A DNA stretch of 64,000 nt from Natronospirales bacterium (GCA_021792635.1 JAJYUH010000012.1:1-64000), one strand, 5' to 3'; positions 42,041-56,401 are shown, numbered from the stretch's first letter. Made by a program: numbers and translations. The notes: generated by a model not told the origin, from the sequence alone.

Positions 42041-42970
42041 ATGAGCGCCAGAATCCCCGCAAGCTTCCAGAACCTTGTCCTCGCCTTGCAGCAGTATTGG
42101 GCCCGTCAGGGCTGCGTGCTGCTCCAGCCCTTGGACATGGAAGTGGGGGCGGGAACCTTCCATCCGGCCACCTTTCTGCGGGCTATTGGTCCCGAGCCCT
42201 GGAGCGCCGCCTACGTGCAGCCCTGCCGCCGGCCCACGGACGGCCGTTACGGCGAAAATCCCAACCGCCTACAGCACTATTACCAGTTTCAAGTCATCAT
42301 CAAACCCTCCCCGGACAATTTTCAGGAGTTGTACCTGGACTCCCTGAAGACTCTGGGGCTGGATCCCCTGGTACATGACATCCGTTTTGTGGAAGACAAC
42401 TGGGAGTCGCCGACGCTGGGCGCCTGGGGACTCGGCTGGGAAGTATGGCTGAATGGCATGGAGGTGAGCCAGTTCACCTATTTCCAGCAGGTGGGCGGCC
42501 TCGAATGCCGGCCGGTGAGCGGCGAAATCACTTACGGCCTTGAGCGCATCGCCATGTACCTGCAGGAAGTGGAAAGCGTCTTTGATCTGGCATGGAGTGA
42601 CGGGCCCCCGGCCCGGGTAAAATACGGCGATGTATTCCATCAGAATGAAGTGGAACAATCCCAATATAATTTTGAGGAAGCCGATCCGACAAGCCTGTTT
42701 GCCTGGTTCGACACCTGCGAACGGGAATGCCGGCGGCTTTTGGAAAAGAATTTGCCGCTGCCTGCTTACGAGCAGGTATTGAAGACCTCCCACACCTTCA
42801 ATCTGCTGGATGCGCGCCATGCCATTTCGGTGACCGAGCGCCAGCGCTTCATCCTGCGGGTACGCACGCTAGCCCGCGGTGTGGCGAAAGCCTATTTGAA
42901 GAGCCGCGAAACACTCGGTTTTCCGCTATTACGTGCCGGAACTCAAAAAAAGAAACGCGCTCATGGCTGA
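42041..42970 (+). CDS. glyQ: Glycyl-tRNA synthetase alpha subunit
   Basis: This 309-residue catalytic subunit of the alpha2beta2 glycyl-tRNA synthetase has the signature [52 protein letters not shown] and [17 protein letters not shown]. The start ATG 42041 fits the family; an ATG 36 bases upstream would add unlike residues. A TATACT hexamer at 41990-41995 may be its -10 box. It overlaps glyS by 8 bases. It is divergent from glnA. Confidence 0.97.
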   Translation: MSARIPASFQNLVLALQQYWARQGCVLLQPLDMEVGAGTFHPATFLRAIGPEPWSAAYVQPCRRPTDGRYGENPNRLQHYYQFQVIIKPSPDNFQELYLDSLKTLGLDPLVHDIRFVEDNWESPTLGAWGLGWEVWLNGMEVSQFTYFQQVGGLECRPVSGEITYGLERIAMYLQEVESVFDLAWSDGPPARVKYGDVFHQNEVEQSQYNFEEADPTSLFAWFDTCERECRRLLEKNLPLPAYEQVLKTSHTFNLLDARHAISVTERQRFILRVRTLARGVAKAYLKSRETLGFPLLRAGTQKKKRAHG

Positions 42971-45065
42971 CACACAAGCGTTTCTGGTGGAGATCGGCAC
43001 CGAGGAGCTGCCGCCAAAATCCTTGCCACGTTTGGCCACAGATTTTCATTACCTGATCCTGAGCGGCCTGGAAGACGCAAAACTCACGCCTCCAAACAAT
43101 CCACCTGAGAACGGTGAAAGATATTTTTCGCCCCGACGGTTAGCTGTATATATGCCAGCAGTGCGGTTAAAGCAACCGGATATCAACGAAGAGCGTATCG
43201 GCCCCAATGTAAATGCGGCTTTTGACAAAGACGGCAAGCCGACTCCGGCTGCCGAAGGTTTCGCTCGCTCCTGCGGTGTGACCGTCAATCAGTTGGAGCG
43301 CCGGCAGACCGAGCAGGGTGAGCGACTGGCATACGCGCAGAAAACCAAGGGTAAAACCGCCGCTGAACTCGTGCCACAGATCGTGAGCGAAGCCTTGGCA
43401 AAACTGCCGATCCCCAAACGCATGCGCTGGGGAACGGGGCAGGCGGAATTCATACGCCCGGTGCACTGGGTGCTGATGCTCCTGGGCGACCGTCCGTTGA
43501 AAGCCGAAATCCTGGGCGTGCCCGCCGGCAACAAGACCTATGGCCATCGCTTTCATTATCCTGCGGCGATCACGCTCAAGCGCCCTGCGGACTATCGCAA
43601 GACTCTGGACATTATCGGCAAAGTGCTGGTGGAAGACCGCCAGGGCACACTGGCGAAAAAGATCGGCACTCTGGTCACACGGGCCGCCAAACGCGCGCGG
43701 GGTAAGGCGCAACTGGATCAGGCTTTATTGGAGGAGGTGGCGGCACTGGTGGAATGGCCGATGCCGGTCACGGGTAACTTCGACAAAAAGTTTCTGGCGC
43801 TGCCGGACGAAGTGATCGTGGCGGTGCTGGAAACCCAGCAACGTTACTTCCCGCTGCGCGACGCCAAGGGCAAGCTGCTGCCTCATTTCGTCGCCATCAG
43901 CAACATCCAGAGCCGTAAACCGGCGGAGGTGCGTCGCGGCAACGAACGCGTCATCGTCCCGCGGCTCACGGACGCCATGTTCTTCTGGAACACGGATCGC
44001 AAAACGCGACTCGAAGCCCGCATTCCGGAACTGGATCGCGTGGTGTTCCAGAAGGAACTAGGCTCCTACGGCGACAAATCGCGCCGTGTGGCGAAGCTGG
44101 CCGTGCAAATCACCCAACAGATCGGCGGCACTCCACAACTGGCGGAGCGGGCCGCGCGGCTTGCCAAATGCGATCTCGTCACCGGCATGGTAGGCGAGTT
44201 CCCGGAACTTCAGGGCAGCATAGGCGGTTATTACGCCCAACACGATGGTGAACCGGTGGAAGTGGCTATCGCCATCGCCGAACATTACCAACCACGTTTT
44301 GCGGGCGATAAGTTGCCAAAGACCAAAACCGGCCAGACCCTGGCTATCGCCGACAAGCTGGATACCATCGTCGGTATCTTTACCATCGGCGGGAAACCCA
44401 CGGGTGAAAAGGACCCTTTTGGATTGCGGCGCGCCGCCTTGGGCCTGCTGCGCATCGCCATCGAGTGTGAACTGGATATCGACCTGATGGAGCTTATCCA
44501 AACATCACTTGCAGCTCAGACAGCACAGAGCAGGGCTGAACAGCCCTTGGTGATGGAGATTTTCGAATTCCTGCTGGAACGGCTGCGTATCTACTATCTG
44601 GAGACAGGTATCCGCGCCGATGTGTTCGAGGCAGTGCGCAGCAAACAGCCACGCAAACCGCTGGATTTCCACCACCGCGTACAGGCGGTGAATGCGTTTC
44701 TCGCGCTGCCGCAAGCGGCCAGCCTCGCCGTTGCCAACAAGCGCATCACCAATATCCTGCGACAGGCGGGCAGGTGCCAACAAGTGGAGGTACTGGCCGC
44801 CAAACTCAACGTACCTGAGGAGCAGGCCTTGCATGAAAAAATCCTTGCTCTTCGACAGGACATAGCGCCCTTGCTGGAGCAGGGCGATTACGCGGAAACG
44901 CTGCGCCGTCTCGCTGCCTTGCGTACACCGGTGGACAAGTTCTTCGAAACGGTACTGGTAATGGACACGGATCCCGGCGTACGTGAAAACCGCTTGGCAT
45001 TACTCGCAAGCCTGTCGGCACTGTTTCTGCACACCGCCGATTTGTCACTCATCCAGGTTGAATGA
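42963..45065 (+). CDS. glyS: Glycyl-tRNA synthetase beta subunit
   Basis: This 700-residue tRNA-binding subunit opens [16 protein letters not shown], and includes RMRWG, HPVHWV-like [32 protein letters not shown] and the HD-like motif typical of GlyS ([24 protein letters not shown]). The C-terminal DALR-like part binds the anticodon. The start ATG 42963 overlaps the end of glyQ. It is translated as one of the glyQ-glyS-gmhB-plsC set. Confidence 0.97.
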   Translation: MADTQAFLVEIGTEELPPKSLPRLATDFHYLILSGLEDAKLTPPNNPPENGERYFSPRRLAVYMPAVRLKQPDINEERIGPNVNAAFDKDGKPTPAAEGFARSCGVTVNQLERRQTEQGERLAYAQKTKGKTAAELVPQIVSEALAKLPIPKRMRWGTGQAEFIRPVHWVLMLLGDRPLKAEILGVPAGNKTYGHRFHYPAAITLKRPADYRKTLDIIGKVLVEDRQGTLAKKIGTLVTRAAKRARGKAQLDQALLEEVAALVEWPMPVTGNFDKKFLALPDEVIVAVLETQQRYFPLRDAKGKLLPHFVAISNIQSRKPAEVRRGNERVIVPRLTDAMFFWNTDRKTRLEARIPELDRVVFQKELGSYGDKSRRVAKLAVQITQQIGGTPQLAERAARLAKCDLVTGMVGEFPELQGSIGGYYAQHDGEPVEVAIAIAEHYQPRFAGDKLPKTKTGQTLAIADKLDTIVGIFTIGGKPTGEKDPFGLRRAALGLLRIAIECELDIDLMELIQTSLAAQTAQSRAEQPLVMEIFEFLLERLRIYYLETGIRADVFEAVRSKQPRKPLDFHHRVQAVNAFLALPQAASLAVANKRITNILRQAGRCQQVEVLAAKLNVPEEQALHEKILALRQDIAPLLEQGDYAETLRRLAALRTPVDKFFETVLVMDTDPGVRENRLALLASLSALFLHTADLSLIQVE

Positions 45066-45066
45066 C

Positions 45067-45615
45067 GTGCGTCTGGTGGTGCTGGACCGCGACGGTGTCA
45101 TCAATCATGAATCCGATGCCTACATCAAGTCGCCTGACGAATGGATTCCCATCCCCGGCAGCCTCGAAGCCGTCGCCCGTCTCAATCAGGACGGTTTCAG
45201 CGTAGTGGTGGCGACCAATCAGGCGGGCGTGGGGCGGGGGTTCTTCGATCTTGCCGCACTGGCGAAAATCCATGCAAAGATGACAGTCTCACTCGCAAAG
45301 GTCGGCGGTCATCTGGACGGCATTTTTTTCTGTCCTCACCGCCCCGAGGAAAATTGCGGATGTCGCAAGCCTGGGCCGGGTCTGTTCCGGCAGATCGCGG
45401 AGAGCTTTCACGTCAGCTTGAGCGGCGTGCCGGTAATCGGCGATTCATTGCGCGACATAGAAGCCGCGGAAACCGTAGGCGCCCGCCCGATTCTGGTGCG
45501 TACTGGCTACGGAGAAGAGACGCTGCGGCAGCTGACAGACCAGTCCCGTGCAGAAGTGTTCGCTAACCTGTCCCGGGTGGTGGATTACCTGATCAAACAA
45601 GGAAAGCACACGTGA
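45067..45615 (+). CDS. gmhB: D-glycero-beta-D-manno-heptose 1,7-bisphosphate 7-phosphatase
   Basis: The 182-residue HAD phosphatase makes heptose 1-phosphate for lipopolysaccharide core. The catalytic motif is VVLDRDGVIN, and the zinc motif is CPHRPEENCGCRKPGPG; the third HAD motif is VIGDSLRDIEAA. GTG at 45067, one base after the glyS stop, is the best start; TTG 45058 is an alternative. It overlaps plsC by 4 bases (GTGA). Confidence 0.93.
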   Translation: MRLVVLDRDGVINHESDAYIKSPDEWIPIPGSLEAVARLNQDGFSVVVATNQAGVGRGFFDLAALAKIHAKMTVSLAKVGGHLDGIFFCPHRPEENCGCRKPGPGLFRQIAESFHVSLSGVPVIGDSLRDIEAAETVGARPILVRTGYGEETLRQLTDQSRAEVFANLSRVVDYLIKQGKHT

Positions 45616-46364
45616 TTTTCATCCGCTCGCTGCTTTTCAATTTATTCATGGTGCTCAGCGTCGCGCTGTGCTGCATACCGGTGGCGCTGGCGGCACCCTT
45701 CGCTTTCGGCAAGCGTTTTGGCCACTGGATTGCGGTCAACTGGGTGCGCGGGCAGCTCTTCGTGCTGAAGCATCTCTGCCGGCTCGATTACCGCGTGGAG
45801 GGGCGGGAAAACATCCCGCAGCAGAATGCCATCGTCTATTGGAAACATCAGTCGGCTTGGGAAACGCTGGCTCAGTTTCTGGTTTTCCCGGCTCAGTCCT
45901 GGGTGATAAAGCGCGAGCTGATGTGGGTGCCATTACTGGGCCAGGCGCTCTACACCCTTAAGCCCATCGCCATTAACCGCAAGGCCGGGCATTCAGCCGT
46001 ACAGCAAGTGTTGGAGATCGGGGTCGCGCGCTTGAAAGAGGGTTTGTGGATCGCGATCTTCCCCGAGGGCACGCGCATGCCGCCAGGCACCACGCGCCGC
46101 TACGGACTCTCTGGCGCACTGCTGGCGAAGCGCACCGGCCGGCCCATCGTGCCGGTGGCCCACAACGCCGGGGATTTCTGGAAACGCAACGCCTTCCTGA
46201 AATACCCCGGCACCGTGAAGGTGCGCATCGGCAAGCCGGTATATGCGAACGGCCGCAGGCCGGAAGAGGTAAACGCCGAAATCCAGGACTGGATTGAGAC
46301 GCAGATGAAAGACATCAGCCCCGGTTATGCGGGCATCATGCTGGAACGTAAGCGGCGGACGTAA
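45612..46364 (+). CDS. plsC: 1-acyl-sn-glycerol-3-phosphate acyltransferase (PlsC-like)
   Basis: This 250-residue inner-membrane protein has an N-terminal helix (about 4-28). Motif I reads KHQSAWE, that is HX4E instead of the common HX4D; motif III FPEGTR is intact and VPVAHNAG follows. It would acylate lysophosphatidate to phosphatidate. The HX4E form is seen in some proteobacterial paralogues and is likely functional, but lowers certainty about the substrate. The start is GTG 45612 in a GTGA overlap. It abuts gyrB tail to tail with no gap. Confidence 0.9.
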   Translation: MIFIRSLLFNLFMVLSVALCCIPVALAAPFAFGKRFGHWIAVNWVRGQLFVLKHLCRLDYRVEGRENIPQQNAIVYWKHQSAWETLAQFLVFPAQSWVIKRELMWVPLLGQALYTLKPIAINRKAGHSAVQQVLEIGVARLKEGLWIAIFPEGTRMPPGTTRRYGLSGALLAKRTGRPIVPVAHNAGDFWKRNAFLKYPGTVKVRIGKPVYANGRRPEEVNAEIQDWIETQMKDISPGYAGIMLERKRRT

Positions 46365-49882
<3,518 letters not shown>

Positions 49883-49894
49883 GGTGACTCTAAG

Positions 49895-50995
49895 TTAGAG
49901 CCGCATAGGCATAACCACATAGCGACACTGCTCATTTTGTGGAGTACGTATCAGACAGCTGCTATTAGCGTCGGTGAGGGTAATATGTACCCGCTCCCCC
50001 TCCAAGGCAGACAAGGCATCCAGGAGATACGTTACATTGAAACCTATTTCCAACTCACTGCCTTGGTACTGAACCTCTATTTCATCTTCTGCTTCTTCCT
50101 GTTCCGGGTTATGAGCCAGTACTTTCAAGCGGTTAGCAGCCAACTGCAGACGTACCCCCCGGTACTTTTCATTGGAAAGGATAGCAGCACGACTTAATGC
50201 TTCTCTTAACAGGAGCCGATCCGCCGTAAAAATCTTGTCTCCGCCTTTTGGCACCACACGCTCATACTCCGGGAACCGTCCATCAATCAACTTAGAAGTA
50301 AAACGCAAACTCGGTAAATGGATTCGTATATGATTCGTGCCAAGTTCGATTTTTGCCTGTGTATCGCCTTCACCCAGCAGTCTTTGCAGTTCCAGCACCC
50401 CCTTGCGTGGGACGATCACCTGCTGGACTGTGACATCACCCAAATCTGTCCCCAAGTCACAAAGCGCCAGCCTGTGGCCATCTGTTGCCACAGCACGCAG
50501 GCGTTTTTCGCTAGTTTCCAGCAATAAGCCATTCAGGTAATAACGCACATCCTGTTGAGCCATGGAAAAAGCTGTGCGAGTAAAAAGATCACGTAGGTGC
50601 TCTTGTCCCACGCAAAAGCTGCGTTGTACATGAATATCCTCCACAGCCGGGAAATCCGCCGCCGGAAGCGTAACCAAGCTGAACCGGCTATGACCCGAAC
50701 GTAATGACAGCTTACCTTTGTCCAGGTAGACGGTGATTTTCGCGCCCTCCGGTAATGCGCGGCAGATATCCAAGAGCTTACGTGCTGGTACTGTAACTTC
50801 ACCCTTTTCCTGTATTTCCACTGCGGTATTAGCTACCAATTCTACTTCCATGTCGGTCCCCGTCAGTGATAGACCTGTATCACCAACCACAACCAGCAGG
50901 TTGGCGAGTATCGGCATGGTTTGACGTTTTTCCACCACGCCAACTACTGCCTGGACCGGAGAAAGAAGAGTATCCCGCAGCGTTTCAAATTTCAT
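49895..50995 (-). CDS. dnaN: DNA polymerase III sliding clamp (beta subunit)
   Basis: This 366-residue clamp opens MKFETLRDTLLSPVQAVVGV and has three similar domains with LLDICRALPEG, SFKLIDGRFPEY-like TSKLIDGRFPEYERVVP and the terminal CRYVVMPMRL, the standard end that contributes to the binding pocket. AGGTGG precedes the ATG. The start codon is directly next to a near-perfect DnaA box (50996-51004), part of the oriC candidate. Confidence 0.98.
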   Translation of the reverse strand: MKFETLRDTLLSPVQAVVGVVEKRQTMPILANLLVVVGDTGLSLTGTDMEVELVANTAVEIQEKGEVTVPARKLLDICRALPEGAKITVYLDKGKLSLRSGHSRFSLVTLPAADFPAVEDIHVQRSFCVGQEHLRDLFTRTAFSMAQQDVRYYLNGLLLETSEKRLRAVATDGHRLALCDLGTDLGDVTVQQVIVPRKGVLELQRLLGEGDTQAKIELGTNHIRIHLPSLRFTSKLIDGRFPEYERVVPKGGDKIFTADRLLLREALSRAAILSNEKYRGVRLQLAANRLKVLAHNPEQEEAEDEIEVQYQGSELEIGFNVTYLLDALSALEGERVHITLTDANSSCLIRTPQNEQCRYVVMPMRL

Positions 50996-51217
50996 TTATC
51001 CACCTGCCTTGTCAATCTTAGGTTAAAGGTGTTTTAGAAACATAATAGTAATTACCATATCGGACTTTTTTGTTGAAATCTGTTTTTTATTTTTAAAATC
51101 ATTAACTTATATGTATTTCAACCTGTTAAGTTCCAGCCTGGAAACCCAGTTCGAGCTTGTGCATGAAATGTGTATGATTTGCTTCGGTTTATTACCACAC
51201 AGTTTATGCACACCCCA
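50996..51217. other. Candidate chromosomal replication origin (oriC), dnaA-dnaN gap
   Basis: The 222-base gap is the most AT-rich stretch seen here, with long A/T runs at about 51031-51120 that could serve as the unwinding element. DnaA-box-like 9-mers are TTATCCACC (50996-51004, +), TGTGCATGA (51158-51166, minus-type), TGTGTATGA (51169-51177, minus-type) and TTATGCACA (51204-51212, +); the last fits TTATNCACA fully, the others have one mismatch. Xanthomonas has its origin in the same gap. Function is inferred. Confidence 0.55.
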
Positions 51218-52543
51218 TCAAGCTGTTAATGTCCTTATTAGGGTCATGTAATCCTGATCGAATTTTTGGTCCAAGCCCCGTAGTTCTTGTACCTTGCGAC
51301 AGGCATGTATCACGGTAGTGTGATCTCTTCCTCCAAAGGCATCCCCAATCTCCGGAAGACTGTGGGTAGTGAGTTCCTTAGCAATTCCCATGGCTATTTG
51401 GCGGGGCCGGGCAATAGAACGACTGCGTTTTTTGGAAAGCATATCCCCCACCCGCACATGGAAGTAGTCCGCGACGGTTTTCTGTATGTTATCCAATGTC
51501 ACCAACCTATCCTGCCGGGCAAGAATGTCTTTAAGCCATTCTTTGGTATTCTCCAGAGTCACCTCTTGTCCAGTAAACTGAGCGTTGGCTGCGACTCTGC
51601 GCAGAGCGCCCTCCAGTTCACGGATATTAGAGCTGACCCGTTGGGCGATGAAAAAAGCCACTTCACTGGGTAAAGCCACACTTTCCATAGTGGCTTTTTT
51701 CATGAGGATTGCTACCCTAGTTTCCAGCTCCGGTGGCTCAATGGGCACCGTAAGCCCCCAGCCGAAGCGGGATTTCAGGCGCTCCGCCAAACCTTCCACC
51801 TCCTTTGGATAACGGTCACAGGTGAGAATCACCTGCTGCTGGCCTTCCAGCAAGGCGTTAAATGTATGGAAGAACTCCTCTTGGGAGCGTTCCTTACCAA
51901 CGAAAAACTGGATATCGTCTATTAATAGGGCATCCAGGGTACGGTATTGCCGCTTAAACTCATTCATGGTGTTGTGCTGCAGCGCCCGCACCATATCATT
52001 CACGAAGCGCTCGGAGTGTACGTAAGCCACACGTGCCCGCGGATTGCGCTGCTGAACCAGTTGACCGACGCTGTGCATAAGATGAGTCTTGCCCAAACCG
52101 ACGCCGCCGTAAATAAACAGCGGGTTATAGGCCCGCCCCGGGTTCTCAGCCACTTGGCGCGCAGCGGCCAAGGCAAACTGATTGGATTTACCCTCCACGA
52201 ACGTTTCGAAGGCATACAGAGGATTAAGGCCGCTACCAGGCGTGGGCATTGTTATGCCATCCGTTGCAGCCTGGGGATGGAAGATGACTGGCGCTTCTTC
52301 ACGCCCGGTACCTACTTCCAATAACACACGCCGCTCCCGGTCCTCGGCCAGTTCCCTGGCCAAATTGGAGATACGTGGCAAAAAACGGTCCCGCACCCAG
52401 TCCATAACAAAGCGATTGGGAGCGAGCAAGCGCAACGTGTGAGCGTCTTCCAGGGCGTGCAGTGGCCGGATCCAGGTATTGAGTTCCTGTTCGGTGAGCT
52501 CATGCTCCAAATGATCCACACACCGCGTCCATAGCGATGCCAT
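51218..52543 (-). CDS. dnaA: Chromosomal replication initiator DnaA
   Basis: This 441-residue initiator has an N-terminal domain (about 1-75, interacting with DnaB), a short variable linker, the AAA+ domain (Walker A GGVGLGKT, Walker [11 protein letters not shown]) and the C-terminal helix-turn-helix with the DnaA signature [14 protein letters not shown]. It binds TTATNCACA boxes. The start ATG 52543 follows a G-rich ribosome-binding site. It is transcribed away from rpmH, with 224 bases between. Confidence 0.98.
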   Translation of the reverse strand: MASLWTRCVDHLEHELTEQELNTWIRPLHALEDAHTLRLLAPNRFVMDWVRDRFLPRISNLARELAEDRERRVLLEVGTGREEAPVIFHPQAATDGITMPTPGSGLNPLYAFETFVEGKSNQFALAAARQVAENPGRAYNPLFIYGGVGLGKTHLMHSVGQLVQQRNPRARVAYVHSERFVNDMVRALQHNTMNEFKRQYRTLDALLIDDIQFFVGKERSQEEFFHTFNALLEGQQQVILTCDRYPKEVEGLAERLKSRFGWGLTVPIEPPELETRVAILMKKATMESVALPSEVAFFIAQRVSSNIRELEGALRRVAANAQFTGQEVTLENTKEWLKDILARQDRLVTLDNIQKTVADYFHVRVGDMLSKKRSRSIARPRQIAMGIAKELTTHSLPEIGDAFGGRDHTTVIHACRKVQELRGLDQKFDQDYMTLIRTLTA

Positions 52544-52642
52544 GCCCAGACCCCCAGTAGTTGCGATTAATTAATCCGGATCGCGGGTGGGTACAGAATA
52601 CCGCACGAAAGAGGGGAGGCAGTCTATACCGGTTTTCGCGAG

Positions 52643-52651
52643 TTATCCACA
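52643..52651 (+). promoter_or_regulatory. Perfect DnaA box upstream of dnaA
   Basis: TTATCCACA is a consensus DnaA box in the dnaA-rpmH gap, about 100 bases upstream of dnaA. A single box is more consistent with autoregulation of dnaA than with an origin. The gap holds no second perfect copy. Confidence 0.55.
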
Positions 52652-52682
52652 GGCCGCAAGCCACAAAAGACAGTGTTGCATA

Positions 52683-52711
52683 TTGACAGCGACACGGCAG
52701 GCACGTTTAAT
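52683..52711 (+). promoter_or_regulatory. Strong sigma70 promoter of rpmH
   Basis: TTGACA (52683-52688) is a perfect -35 box. TTTAAT (52706-52711) matches five of six in the -10 box and the spacer is 17 bases. It lies about 57 bases before the rpmH ATG. It probably drives rpmH, rnpA, yidD and yidC. Confidence 0.75.
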
Positions 52712-52767
52712 ATCGCGCCTTTGCCCGAGCATCTGACACAGAGCGGCAAGTCACATCGGTTATCACC

Positions 52768-52902
52768 ATGAAAAGAACCTACCAGCCCAGTAACCTGCAC
52801 CGCAAGCGCACGCACGGATTTCGTGCGCGCATGGCGACAAAGAACGGGCGGCAGGTATTGAGTGCCCGTCGCGCCAAGGGCCGAGTGAGACTCTGCCCTT
52901 AA
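52768..52902 (+). CDS. rpmH: 50S ribosomal protein L34
   Basis: The short 44-residue ribosomal protein reads [20 protein letters not shown] at its start and then [19 protein letters not shown], the universal L34 sequence, ending RLCP. The C-terminus is a little unusual (Cys-Pro). It is a small basic protein of the large subunit. It is followed two bases later by rnpA. Confidence 0.98.
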   Translation: MKRTYQPSNLHRKRTHGFRARMATKNGRQVLSARRAKGRVRLCP

Positions 52903-52904
52903 GT

Positions 52905-53264
52905 CTGTCCAATACCGGTTTTCCGTCTGAAGTACGGCTGCGAACGCCAGCTTACTTCAGCCGTGCTTTTCGTAGCGGGTTTTGCAGCACAGATTCCTGC
53001 TTTCGTGTGTATGCTTGCCGGAACCATGTGAGCACCGCCCGGCTTGGCATTACCGTGGCGCGCAGGGCCGTGCCGAGTGCGGTGTCACGCAATCGTCTCA
53101 AGCGGCTGGTGCGCGAAAGTTTTCGCAACCGACGTTGGATGATGCCAGCGCTGGATGTCGTGGTACAGGTCAAATCACCTGCCACCGCAGCCGGTAATGA
53201 AAAAATACGCGTCAGTCTGGAAAGCCACTGGCAGGAATTGGAAAAGCGATGCGCAGTCTCCTGA
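52905..53264 (+). CDS. rnpA: Ribonuclease P protein component, CTG start
   Basis: In frame from CTG at 52905 the product is [18 protein letters not shown], then [27 protein letters not shown] and RLVRESFRN. The RNR motif binds the precursor tRNA and RNase P RNA, and [13 protein letters not shown] is the normal RnpA opening. The 119 residues equal the E. coli length. The only ATG/GTG/TTG start in frame is GTG 53007, which would delete 34 residues including this opening. CTG lies two bases after the rpmH stop, so re-initiation is likely. It overlaps yidD by 16 bases. Confidence 0.88.
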   Translation: MSNTGFPSEVRLRTPAYFSRAFRSGFCSTDSCFRVYACRNHVSTARLGITVARRAVPSAVSRNRLKRLVRESFRNRRWMMPALDVVVQVKSPATAAGNEKIRVSLESHWQELEKRCAVS

Positions 53265-53479
53265 TCCTTTTCATCCGCGGCTACCGCTATTTCCTCAGCC
53301 CGTTGCTGGGTTCCCATTGCCGTTTCGAGCCCTCCTGTTCCGTATATGCCATGCAGGCTATCCAGCGGTTCGGTATTTTTCGCGGCGGTGGGTTTGCGGT
53401 ATGCCGAATTTTGCGCTGTCATCCTCTGCATCCAGGTGGTTTCGATCCCGTGCCCGATGTGAAGCATCGCCATGGATAA
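53249..53479 (+). CDS. yidD: Membrane protein insertion efficiency factor YidD
   Basis: The 76-residue small protein is peripheral on the inner membrane, with an amphipathic N-terminus. It carries the conserved [11 protein letters not shown] motif and [14 protein letters not shown]. It aids YidC-dependent insertion. It overlaps rnpA by 16 bases and yidC by 8, as expected for this cluster. Confidence 0.96.
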   Translation: MRSLLILFIRGYRYFLSPLLGSHCRFEPSCSVYAMQAIQRFGIFRGGGFAVCRILRCHPLHPGGFDPVPDVKHRHG

Positions 53480-55166
53480 TCGTCGATTATTCCTGTTTAC
53501 AGCGCTGGTTTTTGTCGCATTTCTGATTTATCAGGCATGGATGCGCGACTACGGACCGAAACCGGCGGTGCCACCCCTACAGACTTCAGCCACCAGCACG
53601 GCGCCCGCTCCCGGAGGCAGTGCGGTACCTGCCGCCAGCAATGTAGGCACCGCGCCGATTCCGGCTTCGGCAAGTGCGATCCTACCGCCCAAGGGCCGGC
53701 GAATTCACGTGCGCACGGATGTGCTGGATGTAGTGATTAATACCATCGGTGGGGACATCCGCCAGGCCGAGCTCCTCAAGTATCCGATCGAACTCAAAAC
53801 GCCGACAGCACTTGTCAAGGTGTTGAACACCGACAATGCAACACTGCTGATCGCGCAATCCGGCCTGCAGACGCTGTCAGGCCCCGACGCTCCTGGTTAT
53901 CAGACGCTCTACACCGCGAGTCGGACGCGCTATAGCTTGGCGCCCGGCGAAAAGACGCTCGCGGTCAGCTTGACTTGGAAAGGGCCTCGGGGCCTTGAAG
54001 TAGAGAAAACCTACACCTTTACCCGCGGCAGTTATCAGGTTGATATGCATTACCGGGTGCAGAACCGCGCCGGTGAGCCATGGAAGGGCGCTGAATACGT
54101 ACAGTTTGAAAACCACTACGTGCCGGAAAGCCACAGCCTGTTCAGCGCGCATCGCTATGACTATCAGCGCGTGGCCGTCCACGGCGTAGGCGGTTACCGT
54201 CAATACGAATTCGGTGATCTGGCGGAAACACCGGTAAACATGACCACTCCGGGGGGCTGGACCGCCGTAGTGGATCATTATTTCCTTGCCGCCGTGATCC
54301 CTGAAGACCGGCAACAGGCGAGAAATGCGGCGGAAAACCGTTACTACAGCAAATCGCTCGGTGATTCGCGTTTTTTGGCGGGTACCATCACCTCGGTGAA
54401 GACCGTCATGCCCAGCACGACCGGTGTCTTCGCCGATACGTTCTATATCGGCCCGAAACTGCAGACGCGTCTTGCACACGTGGCCCCCGGGCTGGAACTC
54501 ACGGTGGACTACGGCAAGCTCACTATTATTTCCGAGCCGATTTTCAAACTGCTGAATTTCATCCATCGCTTCATCGGCAATTGGGGCTGGTCCATATTGA
54601 TTCTTACATTGCTGTTCAAGCTGGCATTTTTTCCGTTGAACCAGATCAGCGGCCGCTCCATGGCGAAGATGCGGCGCGTGCAGCCGCGTATCAAGGCACT
54701 GCAGGAGCGCTACAAGGACGACAAGCAGCACTTAAGCCAGGCGATGATGGAACTGTATAAGAAAGAGAAGATCAATCCCATGAGCGGCTGTCTGCCCATG
54801 ATCGTCCAGATGCCGATTTTCTTCGCGCTCTATTACGTGCTGGTGTACAGCGTGGAACTGCGTCAATCGCCGTGGATCGGCTGGATACACGACCTGTCCG
54901 CGCCGGATCCGTACTATATCCTGCCGGTAGCGTATGCCATCGTGATGTTCATCCAGTTCCAAGTAAACCCGCAGCCGACTACCGACAAGATACAGCGGCG
55001 CGTAATGATGGTCATGCCGCTGGCGCTCGGCGTTTTGTATGCGTTTCTGCCCTCGGGCCTGGCGCTCTATTACGTGGCCAATTCCATCATTTCCATCGGC
55101 CAGCAGTGGCACATTAACCGCATAATTCAGCGCGAAAACCGCAAACTTGCCGTCAAGAGCGGTTGA
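53472..55166 (+). CDS. yidC: Membrane protein insertase YidC
   Basis: This 564-residue insertase has an N-terminal transmembrane helix (about 6-22), a Pro/Ser/Ala-rich linker, a large periplasmic domain (about 70-340) and a conserved C-terminal core with five helices, beginning near [21 protein letters not shown]. The motif [21 protein letters not shown] is characteristic. It inserts and folds inner-membrane proteins with or without SecYEG. It ends 11 bases before the convergent hydrolase gene. Confidence 0.97.
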   Translation: MDNRRLFLFTALVFVAFLIYQAWMRDYGPKPAVPPLQTSATSTAPAPGGSAVPAASNVGTAPIPASASAILPPKGRRIHVRTDVLDVVINTIGGDIRQAELLKYPIELKTPTALVKVLNTDNATLLIAQSGLQTLSGPDAPGYQTLYTASRTRYSLAPGEKTLAVSLTWKGPRGLEVEKTYTFTRGSYQVDMHYRVQNRAGEPWKGAEYVQFENHYVPESHSLFSAHRYDYQRVAVHGVGGYRQYEFGDLAETPVNMTTPGGWTAVVDHYFLAAVIPEDRQQARNAAENRYYSKSLGDSRFLAGTITSVKTVMPSTTGVFADTFYIGPKLQTRLAHVAPGLELTVDYGKLTIISEPIFKLLNFIHRFIGNWGWSILILTLLFKLAFFPLNQISGRSMAKMRRVQPRIKALQERYKDDKQHLSQAMMELYKKEKINPMSGCLPMIVQMPIFFALYYVLVYSVELRQSPWIGWIHDLSAPDPYYILPVAYAIVMFIQFQVNPQPTTDKIQRRVMMVMPLALGVLYAFLPSGLALYYVANSIISIGQQWHINRIIQRENRKLAVKSG

Positions 55167-55177
55167 TTACATCGTCA

Positions 55178-56401
55178 TCATTTCTTGAGATATGTTTCTA
55201 TGAGCACTTCCGACGAACGCAGCGTCTGATGCACGGGACACTTGTTGGCAATTTCCAGTAAGCGCCGCTGCTGTTCTGCGTCCAGATCACCCAGTAATTC
55301 GATTTCCCGCTCGAATCGGTCAAGCTTGCCCTCCCTGGTTTCGCAGCTGGCACAATCGCTGGCGTGAATCTTCTCGTGCTTCAGATGCACGGTCACGGCT
55401 TCCAATGGCCATTGCTTGCGGTCGGCATACATGCGCAAAGTGATGGCCGTACAGGCGCCCAGCGCACCGGTGAGCAGCCCGTAAGGCGAGGGACCGGTAT
55501 TGCCGCCGCCCGTGTTCTGAGGTTCATCCGCCACCAGTACGTGCGTGCCGGCGTACACATCCGTGCGGTAATGTTCCCGGCTCGTATGCACCACCACCTC
55601 ACCCTCCGCGGCGGGGCTTGCAGCCGATTTCACGCCTAGTTCACCCAGGTACTTGCTCGCCCAGGCGGCCAGCATCACGCCCACGTATTCCGAATCCTCC
55701 CTGCGCGTCAGCAGATGATCCGCACCGCTCAGGGCGACGAAGCTCTTGGGATGCAATGCAGCGGTGAAAATTTGTGACGCATTGCTGATGTCCACCGTGG
55801 TATCGGCGGGCGAATGGAAGATCAACAGCGGCTTGCGCAGGGCATGGATGTTCTGCTGCCATTGCTGGGATACCAGATCGTCCAGAAAGGCCTTCTTGAA
55901 ATGGAACTTGCGGCCGACAAGCATGACATCCGCCTCACCCCGGGTTTCGATCATAGTACGTGCCGGTCCCAACAACCGTGCCACATGTTCCGGAGTGGCC
56001 GGCGCAGCCACAGTGGCCACCGCGATGCAGCTTGGCACTTGATGAGCCGCTTCCAGCACCGCAGTACCGCCCAGCGAGTGGCCCACCAGTATTTTTGGTG
56101 CCTGATAATGTTCCTCCAGGAATCCGGCGGCGCATAAGAGGTCGGAGATGTTGCTGGAAAAAGTCGTATCGGCAAAATCACCCGCACTTTCACCCAGGCC
56201 GGTAAAATCGAAACGCAATACCGCGATACCCCGCATGCACAGGGCGCGGCAGATATCCACTGCCGCGCGCACATCCTTGCCGCAGGTGAAGCAATGGGCG
56301 TAGAGCGCATAGGCGCGTGGCTTGCCGTGGGCGGGCATCTCGATACGTCCGGTCAGTAATTGGCCGGACGCATTTGGAAAATGAACGGGTTCACCGGACA
56401 T
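55178..56401 (-). CDS. Alpha/beta hydrolase-OsmC fusion protein
   Basis: This 407-residue two-domain protein has an N-terminal alpha/beta hydrolase (about 1-255) with the nucleophile elbow GHSLGG, and catalytic Asp and His regions (HSPADTTVD and SGADHLL). The C-terminal OsmC domain (about 265-405) has the peroxidatic Cys in [15 protein letters not shown] and the resolving Cys in NKCPVHQTL. OsmC proteins reduce organic hydroperoxides; the hydrolase partner's substrate is unknown. Such fusions are widespread in proteobacteria. It diverges from mnmE. Confidence 0.93.
   Translation of the reverse strand: MSGEPVHFPNASGQLLTGRIEMPAHGKPRAYALYAHCFTCGKDVRAAVDICRALCMRGIAVLRFDFTGLGESAGDFADTTFSSNISDLLCAAGFLEEHYQAPKILVGHSLGGTAVLEAAHQVPSCIAVATVAAPATPEHVARLLGPARTMIETRGEADVMLVGRKFHFKKAFLDDLVSQQWQQNIHALRKPLLIFHSPADTTVDISNASQIFTAALHPKSFVALSGADHLLTRREDSEYVGVMLAAWASKYLGELGVKSAASPAAEGEVVVHTSREHYRTDVYAGTHVLVADEPQNTGGGNTGPSPYGLLTGALGACTAITLRMYADRKQWPLEAVTVHLKHEKIHASDCASCETREGKLDRFEREIELLGDLDAEQQRRLLEIANKCPVHQTLRSSEVLIETYLKK

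Noticed and set aside
52544-52767. dnaA-rpmH gap as the main replication origin
   Set aside because: Only one perfect DnaA box and no long AT-rich stretch; the dnaA-dnaN gap is the better candidate.
53007-53264. Short 85-residue rnpA from GTG
   Set aside because: It lacks the conserved [13 protein letters not shown] segment that is present in frame just upstream.
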